Assembly (NCBI RefSeq): GCF_025399195.1
Contig: NW_026252122.1
Span: 62,001-126,000, forward strand
Origin: Umbelopsis ramanniana AG
Lineage: Eukaryota; Mucoromycota; Umbelopsidomycetes; Umbelopsidales; Umbelopsidaceae
Reading direction: 5' to 3'
DNA length: 64,000 nt
Of this stretch, positions 22,504 to 35,165 are shown piece by piece. The translations under genes were made by a program, and so were the position numbers. The notes beneath the pieces are model-generated. The model was not told where the DNA came from. It saw nothing but the letters and a program-made list of their open reading frames with translations, and ran no database searches. Every line of letters begins with the position of its first letter. Position 1 is the first letter of the stretch.

Positions 22504-24983
22504 TCATTTGAGTAGCTTTGTATACACTTTAAGAAGGATGCGTTCTTCGCCACTTGAGCCAATGCCTTCATCCCGCTCACGTTCTAAGGCAAATATGGCA
22601 TCTCTAACTGTGACTTTTCGTGAACTTGCATCTCCAGCTCGTAGAGGTCGCGTCACGGTCGAAGGGGGTAGGAAGAGATTGACGTTACTGCTGGGAGCAG
22701 CTGCTTCTCCTCGAGAGCTACCTGATCTTCCACCCACACCACTTCCTCGTGGTCGACCTCTTTTTCCCTTGGTTTTGGTAGCTTGCGTAGTTTCACCCCC
22801 ATCGTTCGTGGCAGATGGAGTGCTGGGTTGACTGCTAACGGATTTGGCAGGGGAAGAAGGTGTGTCTGCGGTGGAGGTCATCCAACTCATTCGTTTGCCA
22901 CCAGCGCTCATTAATGCCGTCTCGTTCGCCTTCTTGTTACGCATGTCTTCGCTCATGGTACGAGCGGTTACACCAGGTCCCATGGCCTTTTGTTTCTTCT
23001 TCTTAGGCTTGTCATCGTCCTCGCCACCTCCACTTTCACCTTGCTGCGCTCGTCGTTCTCGCTCAGACATGGCTTCTTTTCGCCGCCGTTCTTCTTCTCG
23101 TTCAACTCGTTCAATTGCCAGCAATTGCTTTCTGATATCTTGCTGCACGACGATCTTATATAGTGGTTGTCCTGTGGCTTCGTCTATGGGGGGTGCATCA
23201 AACGTTTGGGAGAATACTCGATGCTTGGAGGCCTTGACCATTTGTTCCGCCAACCCTCGTATACGGTCTTGCGTGGCAAGTGCCAAATACGACAAGAAAT
23301 CAGGGGAAATATCTTTGACCGATGCTTTAGTAGCTGCATTCCCCATCACAGAACATAATGTTAATACGGGGAAGATCGAACCAACCAAAAAAAAAAGAAG
23401 GGCTTTTTTTTTTTACCAATTTTGCCAACAACAACTTTCAACATGGCCATGTTGATAAAATTTTGCAGCTTCGTTCGATCAATACCGTCTGTCATGGTTG
23501 AGCCTGCTGAATCTCCGTGACTTAAACTTTGCTCTGCCTCCTCCTGCATGATGACCATTCGTTTAGACACTATTTCATTTTACATAGTTGGAGACGGCTG
23601 CTGCCCCAAAAATGTGAAGAGCTCATCCTCCTTACCTTCAAGTCCACACCAGCGTATCCCATAACGTCCGTCAGCGTGTCATAGTCCACTCTTTCATCTG
23701 CAGCATTTGACGAAGTACCCGTATTGCCTAACGGTGGTCTACCAGGTGTACCTGGGGGCCGTGGGGTCTGCATGCCTACATACACATAGTGTTAATCAAT
23801 GGGTGTGAACGTCAGAGGAAAGCATGGTGTTAATACATTACCTGGTATATTTGGAGTGGATATAGGAGTATTGGTCCGATAGGGTGTGGGGGTCGCAGAG
23901 GGAGGTCCCATGACCATGCCTTGCTGTGCATTTTCAGCTTTGAATCGTTTGGGTTGGGTACTGATATACCAGGTTAACATGACGCGGGAATAGCGCGCAG
24001 TTGATGGGAGACCACTTACGTTTGTGGAGGGGTTTCATTTCCAAATCCACCTCGTTTTCGACCATCCGTGTTATCCGCCATGACGTTTTGTGGTTGCATT
24101 CTGACGGGCTGTGGCTGTTGCGGCTGGACAGGTCTGTTTTTCAAATCTTGCAATTGCTGATATTGTTGGTTTCCCAACAGGGTCCGTGATTCAGCCAAAA
24201 AGTCCTCCGCAGTCATTTGTCCCACCTAAAGTTGGAGCAAAAAATGAGACACTGGATAAGCCAAAGGCGGCACACCTCCCTCTCGCCCCATAGAATTGGG
24301 AAGCCATTTACCTTCAGCCGTTCGAATAACTCTTCCCATCTCACTCTACGCTCTGGCGTCAACCTCGCTCTGATATTATCCAATAATGACGGGACTTGAG
24401 CAGACGCATCAGCGGGACTCATATCTGGCGTGTTTCCAGACGCAGACAAGGTAGGGGTGCCCGTCCTAGGCGTGGATATGACTGGCACACTTAATTCAGG
24501 TCGAGACGGCGACATATTGGAGGGAGAGTGATGTGGCGACATGTTGACGTCCTCATGCTTGATCCTGACAGGTGTGGAAGGGGCTGCAGGTGACGCAGAA
24601 GGTGTTCGAATATTGGTTTGTGATGTTGAAACTAGGCGGTTGTTGCCATTGGTTTGATTACCGTCCGATACAGGTGACTGCATGTTGGAGAGATTGACAC
24701 CTTCCACTGTATGACTTGGTGTCGTGTTTCCACTACCACCCATGCCTTGCATAGTAGGATCATGGTGGTGGTGGTGGCCTAGAAGATCATTGAGGTTCAT
24801 TGGTTCGCCCTGTCCCATCATTCCCTGTGCTATTGATTGTAATGAATGCGGTCCATCGCCTGACGCGGCGTCCGGAGGAAACGTTGTGTCATCTAAAATG
24901 CTTTGAATATCGGATGGAATATCTGAGAAATCAAAATCTGCAAGGTTGGTAGGGAGTGGCTTGCCACCAGACTTATCCGACAT
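22504..24983 (-). CDS. TAF4: Transcription initiation factor TFIID subunit 4
   Basis: TFIID subunit that pairs with TAF12 through a histone fold. Exons 24312-24983, 24020-24225, 23842-23960, 23636-23775, 23417-23543 and 22504-23333 give 697 aa. The N-terminal third is disordered and includes a His-rich tract near 24750-24770. A conserved block follows, SLLDNIRARLTPERRVRWEE to FLAESRTLLG. Joining exons 4-6 rebuilds the TAF4 C-terminal core: DVMGYAGVDLKEEAEQSL, TKLQNFINMAMLKVVVGKI, then ISPDFLSYLALATQDRIRGL and KASKHR. The acceptor at 23544 (after CATGCAG) was chosen because it alone gives GVDLKEEAE in frame. A basic linker with a GKRGRPRG AT-hook-like motif precedes the C-terminal end. Confidence 0.93.
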
Positions 24984-25956
24984 TGCTGTGTGACGAGAAG
25001 AGTGGGGAGAACAACAGAACGGTGAATAGGTCCTCGCCTTTTTTTTTTTTCCTCCCTTCGACCACCGTGTTGGCACTGACGGACAAAGAAAACCTGAGGA
25101 AATCGAGACGTCATCATTTTTATGATGAAAGTTGAACTTTTTTGCCATTCACAATTCCCTGGAGACAAAGTATGAGAGAGGGAGGGTGTTTATTCATTAG
25201 AATGAAAGACGATTCAATTTCCTCTAGGGTGTTATCAAAACTTTCTCTAATGAATGGTTTCGGTATTGGCTCAGGCGCGCCGCCAGGTCAAACATAAAAA
25301 AAGGGCTCACTTCGGCGTTAATTACCTCGAGGAAGTGTATGCGAAACCAAAACCTCGGCCGTGTTCACGTCGAAAACCTTAATGTCAAGCAACACCGAAC
25401 GTTTCGACCTACGATGAACTGGGTTTAAACATGAGCATACCTACCGTTTCGAGTGAATCAGGGATCGGCCGTATAGCAAGTAGCCCATGCAACTCGCATG
25501 AACTTTTTACGTGACGTACGATGGAAGACGGGGAGATTCGGGGTCTACTTTTTCACTTTATTCGAGTTCATCAAACTGTATAGATACGTGAGGAAGAGAA
25601 CCAATACGTAGAGAAGGTAACCAGCGGAGGCATTAATGGATATAACGAAAAAAGAGAGCAAGGGAGCGCAAAAGGGAAAAAAAAAAAAAAGGAAAAAAAA
25701 AAAACTGAGGAATAAATATATACACAGAGAGTGGAGTCAAACCACACAAAGGAAGAAGGTAGTGTTTCTAACTGAAGGAGAGTGTAAAAGCGAGCAAGCG
25801 AGCAATGGAGACAACGAAAGGACGACAATAGTAAAACAGACAGAACGATGTAAAAGACGAGGTACTTTTTGCAGGTTAGTTGCAAACAGGTAAAGGGAAT
25901 GGGAAGTGAAAGAGCACGCTCATTTCACATCCATCACAAGGGGAGGGGATTTTTTT
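24984..25956. other. Intergenic, TAF4 promoter and APSES 3' flank
   Basis: About 970 bp. Purine-rich on the plus strand with long A-runs at about 25679-25704. No supported gene. TAF4 is the only gene whose 5' end faces this region. Confidence 0.45.
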
Positions 25957-27682
25957 TTAGTCCCAGCATATCTTGAATTCTTGATTATCGACAATGACTT
26001 TACTGGGAACATTGTCAGGCTTACGAGGACGGAAAGGTCGAGCCCCATCGTCTTGTGATAGGCGCTGGAGTAGTATGGTTGCGTTGATGGTTTCAATGAT
26101 GTCCTCAGATGGAACGGACGGCTGAGGTGACGAGGCTACTTTCCCATTCTGGTGACAATAAGAGTAAGCGGAGCCAGTACGCAGAATTCGTGGCTCAGAC
26201 GGGCGTCTCATAGCGCCATATCCACCAGCTTGTCGAACAGCAGCGTAATGGTCCCGAATCTCCTGAGAATAGGTTGAGTGTGGATGCATTTCCGTATTAG
26301 GCTGGAGTGGTGCCGCCGATGCATTGACGGGAAGGGGCGAAAGCAGTGGCAGAGAGTACGATCGTGAGGGTGGAATGTAATGCCTCTCGTTGATCATGGG
26401 AGGAGGATAATTGGGTCGGGTGTAATCATCGTCGGCCATGGTGAGACCTCCCCGAGACTTGTAAAATGGAAACGTGGGAACGACTCGAAACGTAGGAGAA
26501 GGGGTCGTTGCTGTACTATTGGTATACGAGCTTGGTGAAGTGTTATCATTGTCACTGACAGCGTCGTCTTCTTCCCGAGCACGATCCATCATGGACACAT
26601 CTGAGTTATTATCCTCCTCCTCCTCCATACCGGCATCGGGCTGATTCAAGAGATGGGCGAGAGACATGCTGGAGGATGACGTTCTGTCTGACTTTTGCGA
26701 TCGCTCGGCCATGGAGGGTCGGCGTTGATCCCGAGAACCCCGTCGCATGTAATCACGTTTGTAGGGTGATCGGACTTGTCTCAACGTCGTGAAGCTATTC
26801 CTTCGCTGCAGCATGGCGGATTTCAAATGAGATGCATTGGATGGGTCCAACAGGAGGCAGCCATATTCCGGGTGTGACGTATCCAAGGCTTCCATAGGAA
26901 ATCGTGGGCCGAAGATGGGGACGAGCTCTTTGCGAACATTCCAAGCTGTCCGACGACACAAAGTATAAGCAAACTCATATGGAATCCTAAATGGAAGGGA
27001 GGTATCAGTCAGTCAGCGTGGTGCCAAACAAAAAGAGATCGCCCATAGCCATGACCGAGGCAAATATTGAACGGTCATGGGAAATGGTCAATTTGGTGGA
27101 TGACATTCCGAGCCAAAAAGTCATCAGCACCCCATCCAAATATAATATTTTACAATGGTGGGGGCATAACATAAAATAATAGAGTATTACTTACCAAGTG
27201 CCTTGTATCTTTAAGAACCCTCCACGAATTTTCTTGACTTTCAAATCTGGATTTGAATCGACCATCTTGACAATATCTGCTTTTGAATTGCCGAGCGATT
27301 TCCAGATACCGGTGAAATGAACATAGCCTATTTGGAGTGAAGCAGATGATTGAGGTCAGCCCGCAGGTCATTATTTTCTCTGTCTGTCTGTGAGCAGGTG
27401 GTTTACCTGATTCCCGATCCCACATGATGGGTTGGTTGTTGATAGTATATTCGTAGACTGTTCAAATAATTTATTATATATAGTGAGCTTAACAGTGATT
27501 GTCATGTGGGTATGATTCTTGTGCTCCCAGCGCATTTAGGTCGACTCCGAAGAAAGCTTACCGGGAATGTAGCCGCGTGGATCGAGTGAGGTGGAGTATT
27601 TCGCTTTCTTGACCTTGATGAGTTTATGGCTCGGCGAGGCGAAGGGGCGGAACCTGGGTGAATCATTGTCGACGGTATCCAT
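25957..27682 (-). CDS. APSES/KilA-N transcription factor, Xbp1-like
   Basis: Exons 27562-27682, 27407-27457, 27195-27327 and 25957-26986 give 444 aa. The APSES domain lies at about residues 40-150 and spans four exons: VYEYTINNQPIMWDRESGYV, HFTGIWKSLGNSKADIVKMV, then RGGFLKIQGTWIPYEFAYTL, then CRRTAWNVRKELVPIFGPRF. The RGGFLKIQGTWIP and LVPIFGPRFP strings resemble yeast Xbp1, a stress-induced repressor, more than Swi4/Mbp1 or StuA types. No ankyrin repeats are present. The C-terminal half is disordered with Ser/Pro and acidic stretches. A strong TATA element sits about 75 bp upstream of the ATG, which fits an inducible gene. Confidence 0.85.
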
Positions 27683-29248
27683 GATGAGTGGCGAGTGAAG
27701 GGTAAGTGGCAACCGAATTGATTGAGCGGGAGATCAAGGCACCAAGTTGTTGCTTTTATATATAGAACGATGATTGGAAAGGAGGAGAGAAAAGAGAGTC
27801 TTTCAGGTTTGAAAAAGAGAGAAAGGGGATCTTAAACGTAGAGCTCCGCCCCCCTTGGGACTCGAGAATTTTCAATTTATGCGCTTTTGGCAGGCGAGGT
27901 TGCCGATTCCAAGTGTGACTGTGTGCCTCCTTCCCATTTCCGGTTGTTTTGCAACTGACCGACCTGACCCCTCTTTACTCCAGTGAAATAGGAGAGAATG
28001 CCTCAACAATATCAGCGAACGATACACATCATGGTAGGCCATTTCACATAGTTTAAGTTGGATGGAATCGGCGATCATGCAGCCGGAGAGAAGGGCTAAC
28101 CACAGCGGCCGGCCCCGATGATAGCATAAATGTTAATATTAATGTTGGGAAATACAATAGCTACATTCCCGAACAATAATAAAGGTCGATCACACCTCTC
28201 TCTCTTAACATCCTTCTGCTCGGTCGAACCTTCTGAAATAAGAAAGCGTTCTATTCTGTTCGCAGTAATCAATATATCCAAATCCTTCCAGGGTCGCGCC
28301 TTGCCCGAAGTTTATTCAAGCAAAAGTCCACCACCAGGGTTCTTGTGTAGGAGGTCTTTTTTGATTATTTTTATCTTCCTGCGTCTTTTTCCTCTCGTCT
28401 GTCTCCTCTGCCCCCCTTCCTCGACAGGTCAGCTGAAAGGGTAGGGGGGCCATTGCTTTCACCATGAAGCATTTGCAATCGACTTGATCTAGTAACTCGA
28501 GTTGTGCCGTTCATCGCTTTACTCGGCTGGATTTTCACTGCTTCGATCGCATTGTATGACCGCCGTAATTTACGTGAGGGATGATGAAATTCTTGTCTAA
28601 AAAAAAAGGGGGTCCGAATGTACCGGATGTATTCATGCATCGAGGTCAAAGTGAAACTATTTTATTTTTTTGGGCCAGCGAACCAATGAACACGACATCT
28701 GGTGATCGTTGACGACTTCTCGATGAAAGACTCTGGAGAAGAGGTGAAATTGTGTGTGTATGTTTGTTAGTCAGCCCCCCCCCCCCCTTATTTTCGATGA
28801 TGTATATCAAAGGGTTTTAATGATTACCGAAACGAAGAATATTTGTACGCAATGAGTTTAGTAGTATGTCTTTCATTGGGGCATGATGGGTTTCGCATAT
28901 TCCTATCAATCTATCTCTTTTCCAAATGACACAATGCATGCATACAGATTTGATCAAGACCCCAATGAAAATACTCCCAACGGTTTTTTCTCTATGACCT
29001 TTAAACTCGGTTGGTGGGGATCTCGGTCAATCAGTATCTTCACCAAAGGAGTGGCTGAAAATGCAGGAGAAGACGATCGCCAGTTCATCCATAACCAAAT
29101 GGAATAGCAAGAGCTAAGGTGTGATAAGGTGTGACATCCACCATTCTTTTGGCATCGATCGCTGTTTGTGTTGATAACGTGTGCAGAAAAACGACAGGCA
29201 CCTACGATTAAAAAAAGTCTTTATTTCAAAATTGCTTTACAATCCATA
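27683..29248. other. Intergenic, no supported gene
   Basis: About 1.6 kb between the APSES promoter and the 3' end of the GST gene. It holds a CT-rich tract near 28370-28430 and a C-run near 28777. Frames at 28130-28444 and 28883-29107 lack motifs. Confidence 0.45.
27754..27764 (-). promoter_or_regulatory. TATA-like element of the APSES gene
   Basis: Reads TATATATAAAA on the minus strand, about 72-82 bp upstream of the ATG at 27682. Confidence 0.5.
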
Positions 29249-30239
29249 TTATTTCTTAGCGGCAGCAGCGAATCTCTCACGAGCCTTTTCGTATGCTTGT
29301 GCCAAATACTCCTCACTGGCGATAGTGGCCTTGAACGAATCTCGTTCGGTAATGCCCGCCAAGAACTCCTTAACTCGAGGGTACTTTGCAAAGTCAATAA
29401 GCTCAATCTCGTCCTTGAAGAAATGGGATACCAAGACCTTCAAGCGGTATGCGAATGGAGCGACATTCACATCAGCAATGGAATATTCCTTGCCCAAGAA
29501 GTAAGGTCCTTCTTGAGATTGCTCAAGCAACAATTCATTAATCTAGATTAGGAAGAAGTGTTACCTCAGGGTAAGGGTTCACTGTCACCACCGGGCCTCC
29601 TCACCCCGCACTACACACTTACTCTGACCAAAGCAGCATTAATATCATTATAAGCAGTTTGACGCCCTTCCTTATCCTCAAGGTTGCCGATGATCTTCCA
29701 TTGCTGAGGGCTGATTTTGCTGCTCCAGTATTCGACGAAGAATCGGATTTGAGCACGCTTCAAAGCGTTGTCAGGTAGCAACCTTATAAACACGTCAATA
29801 TGTCAATATTTGTCCCATTAAACCAGAACATCTACTTCATACATACTTCTTCTCCGGGAACAAGTCGTTCACAAGCTCTACAAGGACAAGGGACTCGGCA
29901 ATGTTGTAATCATCCACGGTGAGAGCTGGGACCTTGGTTTCAGGGTTAACATCCTTGTACCTAATCGGGTAAAAGGGAGAGCCCGTTCAGCAACATGTTG
30001 TTGTGTAGAGGCAGGGACCTATTCTCATTGTCCTTACCAGGCAGGTTTGTTCTGGAGGTCGATTTCAACCTTTTCGTACTCTGCGCCAACTTCGTTGAGA
30101 GCAATAGCAGCTCGCTGTGCGTAAGGGCAGACAACGCTGGTGTAGAAGGTTAATTTGGCTAATCGGCATTGAACGGTTAGAAAGGGTTATGAGTGTAGTG
30201 AAAGCGTATAGTCGGGTACCACTTACGTTGGGCGACCAT
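29249..30239 (-). CDS. Glutathione S-transferase, omega-like
   Basis: Five exons (30227-30239, 30038-30158, 29847-29960, 29623-29782, 29249-29542) give 233 aa, normal for cytosolic GSTs. The first exon has only 13 nt. The thioredoxin-fold domain starts KLTFYTSVVCPYAQRAAI; the CPYA motif puts a cysteine at the active site, as in omega and related thiol-transferase classes rather than Tyr/Ser classes. The cis-Pro motif is KVPALTVDDY, followed by the ESLVLVELV helix. The C-terminal all-helical domain has YFLGKEYSIADVNVAPFAYR, with the conserved Asp N-cap (SIAD). Likely glutathione-dependent reduction or dehydroascorbate-type activity; the substrate cannot be told. TATA about 44 bp upstream. Confidence 0.9.
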
Positions 30240-31548
30240 GATGGATGTGAGTATGGAAAATGATCGAAGGTGCTGGTTTCTCTTATATAGTCATTTTAAA
30301 ACCCCATTTTGGAGTGGCGACATCGGATTTAGGAATGACGCTGTTGGTGGACTATGATTTCGAATAACCCCAACTCGCCAGAAGAGCACAGTATATCTTT
30401 TGAAAAACCCATTTGCCTAGCGGTACACGCATCTTAGAATATCAATGTCTCAATTAGCCGTCTTCAAATATGTGTTTCTATTGGAAAATGAATTGTATTG
30501 TGAATGTTTTATCGTGTTAATAATGCGAGCATTTAGCTCAATATTCAGTACGCCACAACGGAAAATTGCTTTCCGTGGTTTGTAAGAATTTACCACAGCG
30601 CTATCTTCTATGATCAAAAATTGCATTCCAAGGCATATATAGGTCAGCCAACACAGTTTTCTCGGGGCAGTCGTCTTCAAATAGATTTAAATTCACATTG
30701 AATTCGTTTCCATGATTTTTTTTTTGGAGATGAGCACATCATATTCACGAAAATAATGTCACGCGTCACCAATTTTATATGCATTGCACGAAAGTGAGCT
30801 GGACTTACTGAATTTCGCCTGCTTTCTTTTCATCATTCCATAGCAATTCGTCATGAAGTATTGTACTAAGAAGTAATTCACATTTCACATATTGCAACAG
30901 TGGCTAATAGTCGTGCTATTTCCCGCTTTTCAAGTTTAATTTGATAATTCAGCTGGGTTACCTAGCAATTGTGTTGCTGACTAAACGTCTGTATATGGCG
31001 ACAGTCCCAGGAAGGACAAAGACATGCAAAACGTATAGTTGCAACATCTGACTGCGCAGCATGTACGAAAGTTGAATAATTCTTGTTGGTGTTACTGTAG
31101 CGAGTCAGTCAAGGCGAGATTTGTTCACCAAAATCGTGTTGAATAAAAAGTTGTATTGATCGACTTTTCTACAATCTGTAAAGCACTGTAGACAAATTCA
31201 TGCACATCACTTGGCATTTGCCTTTGACTGACACAGTGAAAACAATAAAGGCACCAATACTTCATAATTTACATTTTATGACGTTGAAAAACCACAAATG
31301 CGACACGTAGCGCATGAGTAGAGAGGGTTGCGCAAGACGGGAACACCTACCGATTCACAGATTGGTTTATGGTGCGAATTGTAATACCCGAGATCTTGGT
31401 ACCTAGTATTGAAAGGCTGGTCATAATGAAAAGATTAGGAGCTTGGTTAATAATTTTTTATTCAGTTTGTTCCATAGGAGAGTGCTTTCGTTCTCGGAGG
31501 TTTTAGCAATTTACACTCTTTCGCCTCACTCGTACCGAGACAGCAGTA
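30240..31548. other. Intergenic, A/T-rich, no supported gene
   Basis: About 1.3 kb between the divergent GST gene and the 31549 gene. Notably A/T-rich compared with flanking genes. Only short frames without motifs. Confidence 0.45.
30283..30289 (-). promoter_or_regulatory. TATA box of the GST gene
   Basis: TATATAA on the minus strand, about 44 bp upstream of the ATG at 30239. Confidence 0.55.
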
Positions 31549-32277
31549 ATGGGGCTTTTGATCAACCGTCCACGCCCGACTACGGAGCAGGCGACTACCG
31601 CAATGGATGGAGAAACGGGTGGTGTAAATGAAAGTGCACGGAGCTCTGTCGCTGAACCTGAAGGAAATCATCTTCGCCTTTTCAATGGCAGACGCTCAGG
31701 ACATCCTCACCTTAATCTTAACATAGACCACAGCGCAGGTGCGCTGCTCGCCAGTACTGATCCAGGAACCATGACCCATCCTGGCATGACCAGGAGCAGG
31801 AGTATAGGGTTATTGCAGAGCGATCGCGAATCTCGCATTCGAACTTTGTACCTAGAGAAAGAGCACTTACTTCACCGCTTGTCACTGACAAACGCCGAGT
31901 TGGAACAGCTGCTGGGTGCAGCTGCTATGCCGAGCTCTGTAATGATGGAGAGAGGTAAGGAACATTTTTCTTTGACCACGCTGAACTTGAAATGGCCAAA
32001 GTCAAACATTAAGCACTACCCATAAGCGGGCGGCTACGACACGTCAAGGATAGACTATCCAAACCCAGCGTTAGCTACACGCTACGTTCAAGTTCCACCG
32101 CACCGGAGATCGCCATTGTGGACGGAACACGAGGAACTTCAAACCACCGCGCAGAGTACTTTTCAGTCGATAGTCCATACAAGACATTCAGCTAGCACGA
32201 CACCATTGACCTTATCAGAAGTATCAGCCTCCGTACTGAATGCTGCGTCTCGGTCTCCTATTATGCCACCTATATAA
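31549..32277 (+). CDS. Unknown protein with short coiled coil; two possible C-termini
   Basis: Exon 1 is 31549-31954, ending at a GTAAGG donor in phase 1. Two acceptors 13 nt apart both keep an open frame. With 32027 the gene ends at 32277 (218 aa, tail starting AGGYDTSRIDYPNP). With 32014 it ends at 32195 (195 aa, tail starting ALPISGRLRHVKDR). Exon 1 is polar and disordered apart from a helix RIRTLYLEKEHLLHRLSLTN, then AELEQLLG, likely a coiled coil. The longer form reads more like protein, so it is given here. No family recognised, no signal peptide. Confidence 0.5.
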
Positions 32278-32667
32278 TGCATATAATTACAGTTGCTTTC
32301 GAAAATACATCATGCTAGGCTGACGGAAATCTGTAATAACAACATAAAGATAGAGCTCCTTTAGGGGTGAATAAAAAGCCAAGGCCATGACATGTGCCCA
32401 GTTTGCTGGGATGTTTATTTCAAATCAATATTTACATTCATTCGACGACTGAAGGGTCACTGTAATATTATAAATGGGGTGTCGTCGTGAGAGAGTAGCT
32501 GCAAGCGACCATGCATTCAGATAAAAAGGAGGTGAGGGATTCCTTGTCGTGGTGGTGGTGTGATTTTAAGGATAAAATGAGGAGGAGGGCTAGTATATTA
32601 CATCTTTAAATGGAGGATCTCCTGGAATTTACGGTTCATTTGGGCACTGTTCTCAACCGTTTTTGTT
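32278..32667. other. Convergent intergenic region
   Basis: 390 bp between two 3' ends. A/T-rich, with AATAAA-like strings near 32370. No gene. Confidence 0.45.
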
Positions 32668-33923
32668 CTATAGCTGCTTCTTTTCTTCCACAGAAGACGG
32701 TATATCCTCAACCAAAGTCGTATTGGTTTTGCCCAAGAACGCCTTCAGTGTCGTGATCTTCCTGATCAACAGATCCTGTTCCACCAGTACTTTGAATTCC
32801 TTGAATTTGCTTTCGAATTCCATCACCGTCAGCCGAGGTTGCTCATGCGACATCCAAAACTCATTAAATGAATAAAAGAGGTAACCTGCAAATCAATAGG
32901 GTTCAGATGAATAATGTTCATGGCATAACCCACTTCCCGAAAAAAAAACCTGGGCTTACAGTAAAACTCGTTGTACATTTCTCGGGTGGATCCATATTGG
33001 AAAAGATAATATTGCAATTTTCGAGTCAAGAGAATTTGGACGGCATATTGAGTTATGTTGATACCGACAATGGCAAAGGGGTACCAGGAGACAGGATGCA
33101 AGGAACACTGAAGTGTCCTTCTCGCAGATTCTGGGTGGGTCTTGGCATAGTAGAGCAAATCATCAAGACCCTGCATACCCATTCCTCGAAAGTCCGTGGC
33201 AGGATCTGAACCTTGAAAACCAATTTGCCCCCATTGTCGAGTGATTCGACCTTCCAGAGGCGTATCCACCATCAATGTACGCCACAACTCCATCAACTTT
33301 GCTTCATGTGCCTTGTTATCCGAATCATACTTTGTATGTGTTCTCGTATTGATTTCTGCCACAAGTCGATGGGTTTCAGCAATCCGCTGGAGGCAAAATT
33401 GCAGCACTTTGGCTTCTGGGGTATCTTTGGCTCCGCCAGAAGGGAATTGTTTTTTGGAAAGGATCGCTTGGCTGACTTGATCTAGGCTGAACGTTGATAG
33501 CTCCAGCTCCCTTCGTTCTATGGCTAGCTGCTTGGAGTATAAAATGGATCTATCAATGCGGTAGAGAATATCGGCTGTGACGCCGTTCTGTACATTGTTG
33601 ATAAGTTGATTCAACCCTTTGTTCACTTGCACTGTGCGGATGTGTCTCAACGGCACGCGTTCATTCACCACTTCGTCTGAGTCTTGCGAGTCTACATCAG
33701 TTTCCCAGTGCTGATCATAAACGACTCGCGCAACTGCAGATGAACAGAGCCTTGAGATTTCCGTTGAATTGGTGGCTAGTCGTAGAATCAGTTTGTATAT
33801 TTTGTAGAGGGATAGAAGGATAGGAGACTGGTATATTTTGTTGATCACCAAGTACGACAGCCAATCGAGTACAGGAATAAGTCCTTCGAAAGGCAGCATG
33901 GCCATTCTGTTGAACGTGGACAT
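32668..33923 (-). CDS. ELMO/CED-12 domain protein (ELMOD-type Arf/Arl GAP)
   Basis: Exons 32960-33923 and 32668-32885 give 393 aa. The ELMO domain is at about residues 215-360: KLMELWRTLMVDTP, then TRQWGQIGFQGSDPATDFRG. This is the ELMOD signature WxxxGFQGxDPxTDFRGxG, whose Arg is the proposed GAP finger. Next come MGMQGLDDLLYYAKTHPE, HPVSWYPFAIVGINITQYAV and, after the intron, YLFYSFNEFWMSHEQPRL. The N-terminus has a hydrophobic segment LIPVLDWLSYLVINKI that could be membrane-associated. ELMODs are GAPs for Arl2/Arf-type GTPases. ATG 33923 is the first in-frame ATG; the frame stays open upstream to about 33986, so a short 5' exon is possible. Confidence 0.87.
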
Positions 33924-34330
33924 AAGGTACTGTGCTCCACGTGAAAGACGCACTTGAAGTGAAATAGTGCCGGCGCTGGCTGACAATCAAAAAATTCAAA
34001 AAGTGCTGATGATTTCCCTTTCGCGGTTACATGCGAACGGTATTTCATGTGGTTGTTCTCAAAGTGTGTAATTACCCTCTCGTAATTAAGACGACGTGTC
34101 GTTTAGTTGAAAGAAGTGGGGGAGATGTTGGTATTTCTTTGACTAAGCACTGTTCCAACCTTGCACAATGCCATACTTAAATAATAGCCTTCTTTCGCTC
34201 CGTTTCCTTCGATATCATCTTATTTTTTTTTCACGCTCGTTTCTTTAGAATACTACCATACGTCGAGGTCAGATTAACAAGGTGGAGTCATAATTGAGTT
34301 TTTATCAAAGTACGATTTTTCTCGGCCCCT
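33924..34330. other. Intergenic, no gene seen
   Basis: About 400 bp between tandem minus-strand genes: ELMO promoter and RBBP9-like 3' flank. T-run near 34224. Confidence 0.45.
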
Positions 34331-35165
34331 TCACATCTTTTGAAGCAACGCAGCTATCAGTTCATCAAATGTGTGATCATCAATGCAATGGCCACGATTG
34401 CTTATTTCGTGGTATTCGGGTTTCAGTTGTTCAGCAACATATCTTTGTTCCGCTATGGGTACAAATTCGTCATTGGGTGAAGCATATTGAATGATAAAGG
34501 TGCAGTTGTCACGAATGGCTGCATAATTAAATGGCTGGCGAAAGTACTCTGCCTCCACTTCATCCGGGTCTCCCAGATCGGTGTGGTACGCACCGACAAG
34601 AACAATCCCTTTCACCTGATGCTTTTCCGCGTACCTGCATAGTCTGTGTTGGTGACAAAATTATGAAGTATTGTTCATTGAGTATGGACTCACGTACCGT
34701 AATGCTGCGATGGCACCAGTGCTAGTACAACAGAAAGTGATACAGATTAGCCGATTTGTTCTTGCATCCAACTTTCTTATGGTAACGAAACTGTACCTGT
34801 GCCCGATAATAACATCGTTCACGCCGACCTGCAGCTCGTTGCGCAGAAATGGTATCCATACCTGGATCGACGATGGATTAGAATGAAACCTAACCTGCTC
34901 GTTTTTCTCACACCAAGGGTGGTCGTTCCTATCTTACCGACTCCCTTCCTATATACCAATCCGGGAACTGGCGCAATACCACCTGCGAGAACACAGGTTC
35001 CCCGTCCTTGGTCGCTTCTCGCAAACCGTCCGCCACTGCTGGATACCTATACTGGACGTCAGCTACAGAGTTGACCAATGGATAATCGACTCTGTCTTAC
35101 CATATCTCCCGCTCGGGATATTCAGTGTGATTCCCTGGAGCCATGATGCACCTTCCTTTTGCCAT
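34331..35165 (-). CDS. RBBP9/YdeN-like serine hydrolase
   Basis: Five small exons (35101-35165, 34938-35046, 34797-34861, 34698-34721 with only 24 nt, 34331-34634) give 188 aa, the normal size for this compact alpha/beta-hydrolase family. The start MAKGRCIMAPGN is followed by VWIPFLRNELQVGVNDVIIG. The nucleophile motif GHSTGAIAALRYAEKH is split over three exons. The acid and base are in ASPNDEFVP and NRGHCIDD, and GAYHTDLGDPDEVEAEYF matches the family's lid region. Human RBBP9 is a serine hydrolase; its fungal substrates are unknown. The gene lies in a minus-strand run between the ELMO and PC-esterase-like genes. Confidence 0.92.

Noticed and set aside
33924-33986. ELMO protein start at 33986
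   Set aside because: The frame is open, but position 33986 is TTG, not ATG; the first ATG is at 33923.
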